Part shown: positions 1 through 9,880 of the stretch, one piece after another
Numbering within the stretch: position 1 is the first letter of the stretch
Layout of the letters: every line of letters begins with the position of its first letter
Source of the DNA: Sordariomycetes sp. S80-01Y
Taxonomy: Eukaryota > Ascomycota > Sordariomycetes
Reading direction: 5' to 3'
NCBI GenBank assembly: GCA_037042185.1
Contig: JAXQJY010000027.1
Coordinates: forward strand, 2,666,001 to 2,730,000
Length of the DNA: 64,000 bases
Translations under genes and position numbers: made by a program
Notes under the pieces: generated by a model
The model's input: only the letters and a program-made list of their open reading frames with translations
Database searches by the model: none
What the model was told of the DNA's origin: nothing

Positions 1-1212
1 AGAAGCTCAGATGCAGGAACGCAGTACCTGCGTCGTTTCAACGAGCTCTCGGCATTCAGCTGCCTTGCATGCAGCCCTGCCCTGCCACCCAACTACCGGG
101 TACCGTGGTTTTGATGCGATTCCACGACGGTTCTGGCCGAAAGGATGGCAAAGTGCCAGCAAGGCACAGCAAAGCAGGGGTGGCGAACGGAGTGCCCTAG
201 CTGATGGCGCCGTACAAGCAGGAGAGGGAGTAAGAAAAAAGAAGACGGCTACCGTAAGGCTGGCCATGCCAATGATGCCAGAGTTCGCCGCTGGACGGCG
301 CTGAATCCTTCGGTTTGCGCCGAGTGGACGCGTGTGGTGGGGTTTGCCACTGGCCGTTTCAGATGCCAACGGTGTCCAAAAAGGGCAACCTTCCCTACTT
401 CGAAACTCGTTTCAGATCTTAACCTGTGTCTGATATATGCGACTGGCCCCTCGTTGACTTCAATTATTTTCGATTTTCTGGAGGATTTCCTGCCGAATGT
501 TGGGCATAATGTCGAGAGAGTGCTTGAGGGGGCTTCCTTTGCTGCTGCGCCGCTGAGCAGGAGGGGCGAATCCCACAGAGCCCTTATTTATATCCACGCT
601 GAACTTAGAATAGCAGATGAAAGTGAGCATCCTTGGCAGGGGGTTCGGCTCGCACGTTCTGAGTGCAATTGGCTACACCGATAACTGTGCTGGCCAACGG
701 TGATGTCGACCAACGCTGCGTTTTCTCCATCTGCATCCCTTGAAGGCGTTCATTGGGACACCACAACATTATCTCAATAGCCATAATCAACCTTCCAGAT
801 GTAGCATGTGCATCAAATGTTCTCATCTATCTTGCCAAGATGGGAGACTGCTGCTGGACATGGGATGAAGTGAGGCTGGCGAGCGGTGAGTTTGCTCGGG
901 CTCTGAGCTCTCCCGCTTCTTCCAGGCGCTGTGCGAACCAACATGCGGCCTCTGACCGATAACGGATAATCATCAATTAATATATCTAAATCTTATTTGA
1001 ATAGCCAGGCGAGGCCGTCCGAACTCTGATTCGTACCCGTATCTTCCCGCGGCGGATGACAGCTCTTATCTATACTTTCCCGCGGGGAACACAGAGTGCT
1101 GAGCCAAGTGGAGCTTATTCTCCAACGTATGGTCCCTGAAGAGCAAAAGCATGGAGATGGGCTGACCGAGCCCAGACGATGAATACGTTAAAATTATTCT
1201 AGACCCTTTAGA
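1..1212. other. Intergenic, no gene recognised
   Basis: Short open frames occur on both strands but none shows a recognisable domain, splice-linked continuation or convincing start context. I see no RNA gene or repeat. The right end is the 3' flank of the minus-strand gene ending at 1213. Confidence 0.5.
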
Positions 1213-2511
1213 CTAGCCACTCGACGATGATGCATCGTCAGCGTCATCCCCTCGCTCTACGCTCTCCTCCCATTCAAGACTTGCTGCCCACCTATCTAAA
1301 GGCCTCTTTAGCAACATAGCTCGCCTCACCATGGGCTTTCCAGTTCTTCTGTCTGGGTACCAAACACAGTGGTCGTGCTCGTTTAGGGTTCTTTGCCTAA
1401 GTAGGTCCGCTTCTTCGGAGTTCAAACTTATGATATGCGCTTCCATTCCATCTTCACCGTCAAGGGACTCCGTGATGGTGGTCGTGGTAACCTCTGGGGT
1501 GGCAGGAAGCCCAATTAGCCTCTTGATCCCGTCCAGCGATAGAGAGCTCTCCTCTCCAGGCTTTTTAATGATCACCGGGAAGCGACGCGGTGGTAACTTA
1601 GCTTCCTCTTCCATGAATTTGGCTGCGGCTGGGGTTCCCCAGCCTTGCCACTTCTCGCCATTCTCCTCGAGGCGGGTTTCTCGCAGAGACTGAACAACGT
1701 ATGCTTTGCGCGGGAGAATGAACTCTGCCGAACCGTCGGGGAACCAGATGTACGCATTTTCCAGATTGGCCAATTTGTAAAGCTCCCACCACGACGAGTA
1801 GTCAATGTCGGCGACTTTGACCTCGGCCCCTGACCAGTCCCCCGCGCGCCTAGTCAGCCTCGTGGTCGTTAACAGCGGAGGTCCAGAAAGCCCTAGGAGC
1901 TTCTGTAGAGTCTCCGCACTATCGATGGGGTTGTCTTGCGTAGGTCCGTTAACAAGGACGGGGCGGCCTGGATTGAAGTCCAGACCTGACCTGGCAAATG
2001 CATCCATAACTGCTGCCCACGTCTTCGGGGCCCAAGGGATCCAAGGGCGGCGCTCCCATCCTTCGATTAATGAAGTGACGAAAACCGCGGGTGATATTGT
2101 GGGCTCATCATCTGCCGATGCCGCAAAGCGAACGAAAATCTGTTCGAAGTCGGTGCGCCTCTTTAGTAGCTTTATCTCTTCCCATCCGATAAGCCCAATC
2201 TGAACATTTTGACCTGCGACTTCTCCAGTCCGTTTGACGATTGTGGCGTCGATGGCTTCGGGGGCTTGAGGGAGGTTGGCGACTTCCTGTAGCCTTTCGG
2301 GAGTGTTGATTGAGCCGCCATTCTGGGAGATGACGACCGGAAAGGACAGGTCAGGCAAGTTTTCGTAGCGATTGAAGGCGTCGACGGCCTCAGCCCAACT
2401 TTTGTATTGCCATTCTCTCCTCACATTTGCGACATCTGGGCTGGTTGCCTCAAGTCTTCTTTTAGACTCGACGCTGGCTTGGCCGAGGCGAAATCTCAAG
2501 TCATCAGACAT
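1213..2511 (-). CDS. Uncharacterised protein with three tandem ~125-residue modules
   Basis: Single-exon 432-residue protein of a family I do not recognise. The sequence is internally repetitive. Module 1 spans about residues 37-160, module 2 about 161-291 and module 3 about 292-417. Each starts with an amphipathic W/A-rich helix ('SWAEAVDAF', 'TWAAVMDAF', 'PAAAKFMEE'). A proline-valine strand follows ('FPVVI', 'RPVLV', 'FPVII'), then an 'ERLQEVANLP'-type segment, a T-rich strand ('TIVKRTGE', 'TTRLTRRAG', 'TTTITESLD'), an acidic I/L segment, and a closing 'SLxExW..W' segment. The C-terminus is acidic and Ser-rich. There is no signal peptide or membrane segment, so a soluble intracellular protein is likely. 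A decayed inverted paralogue lies at about 5.82-6.85 kb, showing that the family has duplicated locally. Coding status is supported by the uninterrupted frame and by conservation against that paralogue. Function is unknown. Confidence 0.8.
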   Translation of the reverse strand: MSDDLRFRLGQASVESKRRLEATSPDVANVRREWQYKSWAEAVDAFNRYENLPDLSFPVVISQNGGSINTPERLQEVANLPQAPEAIDATIVKRTGEVAGQNVQIGLIGWEEIKLLKRRTDFEQIFVRFAASADDEPTISPAVFVTSLIEGWERRPWIPWAPKTWAAVMDAFARSGLDFNPGRPVLVNGPTQDNPIDSAETLQKLLGLSGPPLLTTTRLTRRAGDWSGAEVKVADIDYSSWWELYKLANLENAYIWFPDGSAEFILPRKAYVVQSLRETRLEENGEKWQGWGTPAAAKFMEEEAKLPPRRFPVIIKKPGEESSLSLDGIKRLIGLPATPEVTTTTITESLDGEDGMEAHIISLNSEEADLLRQRTLNEHDHCVWYPDRRTGKPMVRRAMLLKRPLDRWAASLEWEESVERGDDADDASSSSG

Positions 2512-3917
2512 GATAACGTTGAGTGATGCTCGAGGCTGTGCCCCGTAGAAGTCTAATGATTAAATCCTCGAGAGGAGAGGAGCGAACATTAAATGCAGGG
2601 TGGATCTCTGCGGTGAAGTGAGTGCGGATGCGTTCTAGTTACTTTGAGATGTAGTGATGAGGCGGAATGCTGAAGCTGTCGAGGCAATAGGTGCCCCACT
2701 CGTAGCGGTCCAAGTCGAGTTACTTCATGCGCCTCACCGACGAATGCTTGCCGCGCGCTTATACCGAGATGAAGGTCAGGTACTTAGATGGTTGGAAACA
2801 TTGGTGACGCTGCAGCGACGGTCGTGTGTGGGCGGGACTGCGGTCGACTTTTGGCTGGCCCTATAAATTATTGCTGTATATCATTCGTGGTCACCGCCCT
2901 CACCATACTTTACCTGAACACCAGCGCTCGCTCAGTAGCCGCTGTAAAACACCTGCTATCCAGTATGTTGACAGCCTGGCTGAAGTTGGCTCGATGAGAG
3001 AGCCTTGTTCAGATGCCAGGATCAGCGCTTGGATTACCTCATATAGTAGTATTTCGTCATGCTGCAGCTTTATGCTACACGTCTGAATACATGCAAGCGC
3101 GTGGCCAGTCCGATACGGTGCGACGTGGCCAACGCGCAGAGACCGTGCATAGCATGTTGGCTCGCAATGACAAAGTTCAAGAACACGACGATCCGGTTGC
3201 CTGATTATGTTCGAGAATTATTGAACACACTTGGTTCTCAAGGGCGATAATGGGCAAAACAATCCCAAACTTCGTCAAATTACCCCTTCACAGTTTTACT
3301 CATCCAATGCCCTCTGCCTCTGTTGCAAGAAGCACATATAGGTTAATAGTGGATGTCCCTTCTTCTACTTTCAGTATACACGTGATGACTGTCGGGTTCT
3401 ATGGCTTTAACAGCTATGGCGAATTCCAATTCGTGACACCTGAATTCAGACAACAACCAACAACTCATCGACGTCCGGCCAACGGGCTCTGAAACCAAGG
3501 CTCATAAGCAGCTCTTTGCGAGACTCATATCATCCCAACCTCGACTTCTGTTTATTTTCTCATTCGTACCTCAGGCTGAAAGATCGAGGCTGCTCCCGGC
3601 GAAAGACGCGCAGCGATACGTACAATGCAACGTGTCGGCTTCTCATTAGGTTAGTCGGTCTGACATGATCTTAAGGTGAGTTCCATTGAGCAGTAGCGGC
3701 TCTACGAGTGCTGATTTGGAGGAGCGGCAAGCCTTCAGTCGCATTGGTACATATCCTCCAGAATTGGTAGCGGTCGGAGGACTTACACCTAAGTATATTA
3801 TGCATTTAGCCCGTAAGCTTGGCTACAACCATCATGCGTCAACTTCCCCGCGAGCCTCGTTCATCCCCTCTCGATTGCCACTTGGGTATTATCTTCACGC
3901 ATTCAGCACGCGTCAAT
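2512..3917. other. Intergenic, divergent upstream region
   Basis: Lies between the divergent starts of the three-module gene (minus) and the F-box gene (plus). Only short shadow frames are present. A 'ctataaat' TATA-like string occurs near 2861-2868, with no gene I can tie to it. Nothing else recognised. Confidence 0.5.
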
Positions 3918-4859
3918 ATGGACCCAGTCTTCATCGTTCCAGAGCTTGCCGAAGCGATTTTTCTCTGTCTCGACATGAGCACGTTACTAGTCTCAGCGTT
4001 GCGTGTTAGCAAAGCGTGGAACGGATTCATAACCAAATCCGGGCCAATACAGAAAGCCCTGTTCTTTCAGCCTGCCGTTCGGGATTTCGATGACGACTCT
4101 AGCCCGAGAATCAACCCCCTTTTGATGAGGCGCTTCGGCCGTTGCTTCTTTGACGTGGGGGTTGAATATCGGCGTTTCAGCAGATCCGATTCGTTCTATT
4201 GGATGCCCTGGACGTTCGATAATGTAGACTCCCAGCTTTCAACCCCAGATTCGCGGGATAGAGAAGCCAGATCTCATGACAGCTCTGATATAAGTCCCCT
4301 GGAATGTCAGCAGATCCAAGAGTCTGGTCGAAAGATTCGAAGAAAAGACGCTAGCTGGCGGAAGATGCTCGTCTCGCAGCCACCACCGCCTCATCTTGGC
4401 TGTATGTCTGTCAGGATGCTCACCGAAGGGATATCGACCGTCGAAAATGACGTTGAAATTGAGATCTCAACCTTGCATCCTGAGGCGCAACCGCAGTCTT
4501 ACGAAAACGTGCGTATGGGTCTGCTCTACGACCTAGTTCAAGACCGGGTGGCCCAGAAACATGGCTGGGAGGTCTGGTTCCGCGTTGTTTGGCACGAGAC
4601 TACCTTTCCAAATGTCACAGACATGTGTGAGTCGCAATGCCGCAAATTGCTACAGCACACAAGCGTTGTGGTGGAGGTCGGCGTCTTTTGGTCGAAAGAA
4701 CATGAGGAGCCTCGAGATGTGGAGCCCTTCAACAGGCGTTTCCGCAGCAGTGCTTATCAGCCCCTCGAAATCAGTGGTTGTGAAAAGATACTGGATGAGT
4801 CGGCACGTGGTCTGCCACCCGTGTTTTTGAGGTCACTCTGCGTAGAAGGCCTCTTTTGA
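3918..4859 (+). CDS. F-box domain protein
   Basis: Single-exon, 313 residues from the chosen start. The first 45 residues form a typical fungal F-box: 'VFIVPELAEAIFLCLD' is followed by 'VSALRVSKAWNGFI' and 'IQKALFFQP'. An upstream in-frame start at 3819 would add 33 residues with no F-box character. I chose the ATG at 3918 because the F-box begins immediately after it. F-box proteins of this type bind Skp1 and present substrates to SCF ubiquitin ligases. The rest (residues ~46-313) has no LRR or WD40 repeats that I can see and would be the substrate-binding part, target unknown. It sits between the intact three-module gene and its inverted pseudogene copy, so it may belong to the same rapidly changing accessory stretch. 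Confidence 0.75.
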   Translation: MDPVFIVPELAEAIFLCLDMSTLLVSALRVSKAWNGFITKSGPIQKALFFQPAVRDFDDDSSPRINPLLMRRFGRCFFDVGVEYRRFSRSDSFYWMPWTFDNVDSQLSTPDSRDREARSHDSSDISPLECQQIQESGRKIRRKDASWRKMLVSQPPPPHLGCMSVRMLTEGISTVENDVEIEISTLHPEAQPQSYENVRMGLLYDLVQDRVAQKHGWEVWFRVVWHETTFPNVTDMCESQCRKLLQHTSVVVEVGVFWSKEHEEPRDVEPFNRRFRSSAYQPLEISGCEKILDESARGLPPVFLRSLCVEGLF

Positions 4860-5819
4860 CCCTCTCCTCGTAATGCACCAATCTCTACATTGTTTCTAGA
4901 TAATGGCCCTGAGAAAGCCGACTTCAATGCTCGATACGAATAACATCGTCTGCGTTACCTTGCACTGCTGGAGCTGAGAGCCGGACGTTGGCCCTATAGC
5001 AGCATGCGAGTGACAGCTTTGGGAACACACGCGTGATTGAGAAGCTCTGATAGCGAAGTGTCCCCGAAAAAGTTCTTTGATGTCACTATAGGAGTAGTTG
5101 ATCAGGCATTTTGCATAACATTGCGCCAGCCTCAATCACAGGGTCGACTATTTAGAGACAGGTGAAGCAAAAATCAGGCCCCTTCGAAGCTCCAGCAGGA
5201 TGTCCAATTGCCAGACCCTACGGTGGCACCCGTATGCAAAGCCGCACTATGTAAAAACAACTTGGGTCGTACCTGTCGATGACTCTTGACCACATCCAAT
5301 TTCCAGGGCTAGAGTTGACGGTTGACCAACAGCTAGAACCTGTGGAATCACATGAACTACTTCATAACGCATGGGAGATACTCGCAAAACCCCCCCTTGA
5401 GGGCGTTCGTACGTTCAGTCAGCCCTTGTGCTAAACTAGCTCTCACAATTCTTTACCGCGACGCCGGTCTTCCCACGAACCCTACTTACCCTGAGCCAAC
5501 CCTTTCCACTGCCCTCCAACCAGGATATTGACCCTTTCATAGACATTCACGTCACCACAACGATGTCTGGCAGCTTGAACCTTTAACACGGTCGTTCTCG
5601 CATGAAGTAGAAAAAGCAGAGCAAGATGTCACCGACAGATCCGAGGGTCGCGAAAAACGAACGGCCGTGCACTAGGGAAGCAGAAGCTGCCACTGTTTTC
5701 AAACACAGCGATGAAGCGTTTGGTGTTTATTTTTTGTCATCGTTGACGGTGAAAGCGTCCGCTCGATTCAACCGAGCAACCGTAACAGGTAGCCAATCTT
5801 TCCACAGTATCAGTCGCAG
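4860..5819. other. Intergenic, nothing recognised
   Basis: Downstream flank of the F-box gene and upstream flank of the decayed paralogue. No open frame here aligns with the N-terminal ~85 residues of the intact three-module protein, so the paralogue appears to have lost its start region or diverged beyond recognition. Confidence 0.45.
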
Positions 5820-6852
5820 AGACAATGACCGTGACGTACCGTATTGGGAACGACCAAGGAAGCAAGTTCACATTACACAGCTGAGCTGTCATCGAATGAG
5901 ACTGAGAAGAGCGCGCGCCGAGCTTGAGCAGGTTTTTGTTCGACTCCCGGCTTGCAACGACCATGAAGCAGGCCTTTTGACGGCCATTTTGGTAACCTCA
6001 CTACATGAGAAGTGGGCACAGAGAGCTTGGGTTTCTTGGGACACCGAAAACATGTGCAGTAGCTATGGAGGCATGTTCCAAAGCGAACAAAACGTGTTGG
6101 CCCGGGCTCTTAATCACCGTGAATCACCGGGTAGTAAACAGCACTATCGCCAGCGCAGAAAGATCAGACAAGGTGCTCGGTTTATTCGAAGTTCCCGACA
6201 CTGCGGCCACAAGATCCAGGAGCCCGCTCTGGTCATTGAGTCGGGTACGAGGGGATTGTGGCCAAATAAGGCGTCTACTTTATCGATTTTTTTTTTTTCG
6301 CAGGTTTGCGGAAACCTCGAAGACTTACGTTTCGTTCCCTGATCCTTCGGGGCCGGGTGTAAGCCCGAGGTGGGCGACAATCATCGGGTCCATCAGAGAA
6401 AGCCTCATTGGGAAGAACGGCTGCTAAGGAGGTGCTGGATGAAGCTGTCGCAGCTTTTGCCGGGGGCGAGTAGATGCCTAAGCCTTGATACCCCATCATG
6501 ATCCACAAACCTAGGAAGGAAATTCCCCCGACACCAGAGAGACTCCAAAAGCTTATCAATTTACGCAATGTTCCCAAATGAAAAGGACACCATAACTGAA
6601 TCCATTGATGATATGGAGGTTAAAATCATGGACGTAAGCGCGGATGAATATTTTCTGCTTCGCGAGCGGACTGAGTTCGACCCGACCGAGACCACACGGT
6701 TTTTGAATAAAGACACGGGGAAAAACTAGATGCGATCAGTTCTAGTCGTTAAGAGCATTCCACACTGGTGTTTAGCTAGCATCGAGTGGGAAGAAAGGTT
6801 GGAGCGGGGCGAGCACGACGACGATGACAGACTGTCGACGTCAAGCGGATGA
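5820..6852 (+). pseudogene. Decayed inverted paralogue of the three-module gene
   Basis: Collinear similarity to the intact protein encoded at 1213-2511 is spread over several frames. 'LEQVFVRLPA..ILVTSLHEKW' matches the end of module 1 ('FEQIFVRFAA..VFVTSLIEGW'). 'TPKTCAVAMEAC' and 'SAERSDKVLGL' match module 2 ('APKTWAAVMDAF', 'SAETLQKLLGL'). 'RESLIGKNG' matches 'RETRLEENG'. 'TPERLQKLINL' and 'ITESIDDME' match module 3. The tail 'ASIEWEERLERGEHDDDD', ending in SSG and a stop, matches 'ASLEWEESVERGDDADD'. The reading frame changes at least three times and there are internal stops (for example around 5872, 5890 and 6727). A run of twelve T at 6287-6298 replaces the sequence around 'VADIDYSSWW' of module 2. 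An unusual intron structure could hide some breaks, but the number of stops makes a functional gene unlikely. The copy is on the opposite strand to the intact gene. Confidence 0.8.
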
Positions 6853-7442
6853 GCGCTGGCGGGAGTACGCTGTGGTCGAGTTCCTCATTCATTCGATCCC
6901 AAGCCATGACAGTCATGAGACAAGTCAATCCACCGGCCAGGAATGCCAAATTAAAACCCATCCAGCACGGCCAAGCGAGACCATCTGTTTCTAGCCCCGG
7001 GTATTGAGCACCACGGTTATTCCCCAGACCCCAAACACCGTTATCAGTGACCAACTGAGATCGGGTAACTCAGCTCGCTTAGAGCTGAGCAACATCCCGC
7101 CCTCTCTCCCAATTGATACCTGTACCGTCAAGCCGCTGATATGCAGGGACCAATGGCTTCCCGAAAAAAGGTCCACTCTTATCGAGACTCGTTGCCCGAA
7201 ACGGACAATGCTGAAGCACAAACTCCGATCGGCGCCTGTCAAGAAGCAATATGGTTCCCCGCGGGAAACTCCTCTCCACCTTTTCACCAACACCACCGCC
7301 CGTCGTGATGTCTCGGTGACGCTCCCCATTTCGTATCAGCAAATTCTGACACTCGGAAACATCTTGTTGGGCCACGCTCAGTCTTTTTTCTTGATTTTGA
7401 CACGTCAGATCCGACGCCACGCTGCGCACAATCCAGCTCAAC
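6853..7442. promoter_or_regulatory. Upstream region of Zn2Cys6 gene
   Basis: Between the pseudogene and the regulator start. An open frame runs through here on the plus strand (7004-7546), but it overlaps the regulator start in another frame and has no domain. I treat the stretch as promoter and 5' leader. No specific binding site assigned. Confidence 0.4.
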
Positions 7443-9537
7443 ATGCAGCAGCCGCGGCACCAGGGCGAGCGGCCCTACCGGTCACATCTGCGTCCGGCTT
7501 GTCTCCCTTGCCGTCGCCGCAAGTCAAGATGCCAGACCGAGACTGATGCGACTGTTTGTCTGATGTGTCGCGCCCACGGTACGGATTGCATCTATCCCGG
7601 CGACGCCCGGGCCGAGGATCAGACCGCGGCCTCTACTAGATCCACGCCAACCAGCAAACGCCGCCGGACAGGTAGCACGCGCGAGAAAACCATACAACAA
7701 GCTCCTGTCTCTCATTCAGACAATATGTACCGCCCCGCCGATCTCGCTCCGGGACCCCCAGCACCCCACCGCACGCCGCTGCCCAGCTTTCCCTTGCCAA
7801 TGACCACTGCTGAGCAAGGGTTGACGGGGCATAGCTTCGGGGCAGACAGCAACCTATACGACGAAGATGTCTTTGACTCCGCCGCTGATGACCAGGCGCA
7901 AAATCTGCACATAGTGGGGCCCGCAGTGACCAAGGATAGTCAGGTGCTTTCTGACTATCTCTCGGCCATCCCAGGCGCAACCAGGGCCACCCGCATGGTA
8001 ATACCGATACCAGCCAATAGGTCAAGACCGGTCCTGTTCACAAGGGTCCAGAAAAGACCAATTGGTGTTTCCGTCAACCGCAGTCCGTCTGCTGAGAAGC
8101 TCGAGATGATTGAGAAACTCCTCGGTCCAGAAGCACCACATGTCATCGACGTGTATGGGCTCCCGGTTTATTTGGTAGAATAGTGCTGACCCTGCGCAGG
8201 TACTTTCGAAAGGTCAATGTCTGCTTTCCATTGCTGGACGAAGTCTTCTTCCGAAGACAGTATCAAGCGGACAAGCACCGCATATCACCTGCGTTGATAG
8301 CGTGCATGTACGCGCATACCCTCGTCCATTGGAGGACAGAAGAGCCTTTACGAAGTAGACGAGAGCCCGACAACCGCTTCATCTGGAATTTGTGCAATGA
8401 AGCTGTCTACTCGGAATTGCACCTATCTCCAGGCATGTCTATCATAAAGGCCATCGTGCTCAACATAGGTGGTCTGCCTACTACTTCCTTGATAGGGAAT
8501 GGTGTTATGCTTGGATCGGCAGTTTCTATGGCTCACTCCCTAGGTCTAAACCACGACCCGCTTCCCTGGGAGATTCCGCATGTTGAGAAATGTCTAAGGA
8601 TGAAGATCTGGTGGGCCTTGCTGCTTCACGATAGATGGTACGTCTCGGCTTGTCGCATTGGGTACAGAAACTTGACTAATGACAATGAAGGGCAAGCCTC
8701 GCTCATGGAACTCCACCTCATATTTCCCGAACGCAGTATGATGTACCGCCTCCGTCTTTAGAGTACCTCTGTGACAACCAAGCCACCAACAGCGAGAAAA
8801 GGATAGCGTCGATCTTCATTGCGTTGATCAGCTTGACTGATGTCCTCGACAAGCACTTGAAGTTCATATACAATGTCGACAAGGACAGTACCCTGAGCAC
8901 GACTGATCTTGAGCTAGCTCTAAACAGCTGGGTCGAATCGTTGACCGGCGCCAACCGCATGATCATCTTACGTGGCTCAAGTCTTGAAATTCCAGGGGCT
9001 TCGAATCTCCGCTTAAGCTACCTTACCACGCGCCTCTTGCTGCAGCGGATAGAACTAGAAGCCGACAAGCAATCCTATGAGGTCCACGATCAACGCTTGG
9101 CCAATCGCTACATCCAAGCCCGAAGAACGGCAGAAGACATACTCCTACTTACACAAGAGCTGACTCCTGTTCAACTCGGCGATTGTTGGCTCTCAACTCA
9201 TGCCTTTTCCTATCCTGCGACGGTCAACTTTCTCCTCAGGTGCGGCCTGGAAACCGAGAGCTCACCCGCAGAACTCGTCCAAAGCGCCTCTTTCCGCATC
9301 GCCCACGATCTTATCACCTGCCTCCGCCAGCACCAAGAGAGGCATTCTTGGGAGCTGGCTGAAGTCTGTCTGGCGCAGCATGCCGAAATAATTGACAAGA
9401 TTTTGACGAGTGTCTCGCACGAGCCGCAGCACGACGCTGGCGGTGTGTTTGAGCCTTCAGAGTTCGTTATGCCCGATGCTTCGATGATTGATACGCTGTT
9501 TCCCAGTCTCTGGGATCCACTGCAGAATGTGTGGTGA
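7443..9537 (+). CDS. Zn2Cys6 (Gal4-type) transcription factor
   Basis: Three exons: 7443-8152, 8200-8637 and 8691-9537 (664 residues). The introns are 47 and 53 nt and phase-consistent, with donors GTATGG and GTACGT and branch-like CTGAC and CTAAT. The N-terminal binuclear zinc cluster at about residues 20-46 has C-X2-C-X6-C-X8-C-X2-C-X6-C spacing ('ACLPCRRRKSRC' followed by 'CLMCRAHGTDC'). A Ser/Pro-rich linker follows. Then comes a fungal-specific transcription-factor middle-homology region starting at 'YFRKVNVCFPLLDE' (about residue 237). It includes 'KIWWALLLHDRW', rejoined across intron 2 to 'ASLAHGTPPHIS', a signature of this family. It is nuclear by family. It lies 343 bp upstream of, and on the same strand as, the dialkylglycine decarboxylase-like gene, so it is a candidate regulator of that gene (inference). 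Confidence 0.88.
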
Positions 9538-9880
9538 AAGGTGCGGAATGCATTGGGGACCAGCGTTGATAGGCGAAGAGTAGGCTCACCCGGGGTGTGG
9601 CAGAGTTTCCCGCGGCGAACTTTATCATTATCTGGGGCACGTAGTCGCTCGGACCACCGCCAACTCATCAGGGTTTGCTATCAGGCCGAGAGTCGGAGCG
9701 AAGAAGTTGAACGTGGGTATAAGAAAGAACTCGGCCAGCCTGATCATGAAAAAGTCTTATCTTGTCATTGACATCTTACTCTCTTCTGAACATTCCCAAC
9801 TCTGGCTCTTATCTCTCTTCGCCCGGTCAATCAAGCCCTTGCGTTAGACCCAAAGAGGAAGACATTCCAGCGCTACCGAA
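9538..9880 (+). promoter_or_regulatory. Upstream region of PLP decarboxylase gene
   Basis: Holds the 3' end of the regulator transcript and the promoter of the next gene. A TATA-like 'gtataag' lies at about 9717-9723. A pyrimidine-rich leader precedes the ATG. No operator assigned. Confidence 0.4.

Noticed and set aside
5626-6342. 238-codon open frame as a functional gene
   Set aside because: It matches only part of the three-module protein. The match then moves to other frames and continues to 6852 with stops, so it is part of a pseudogene.
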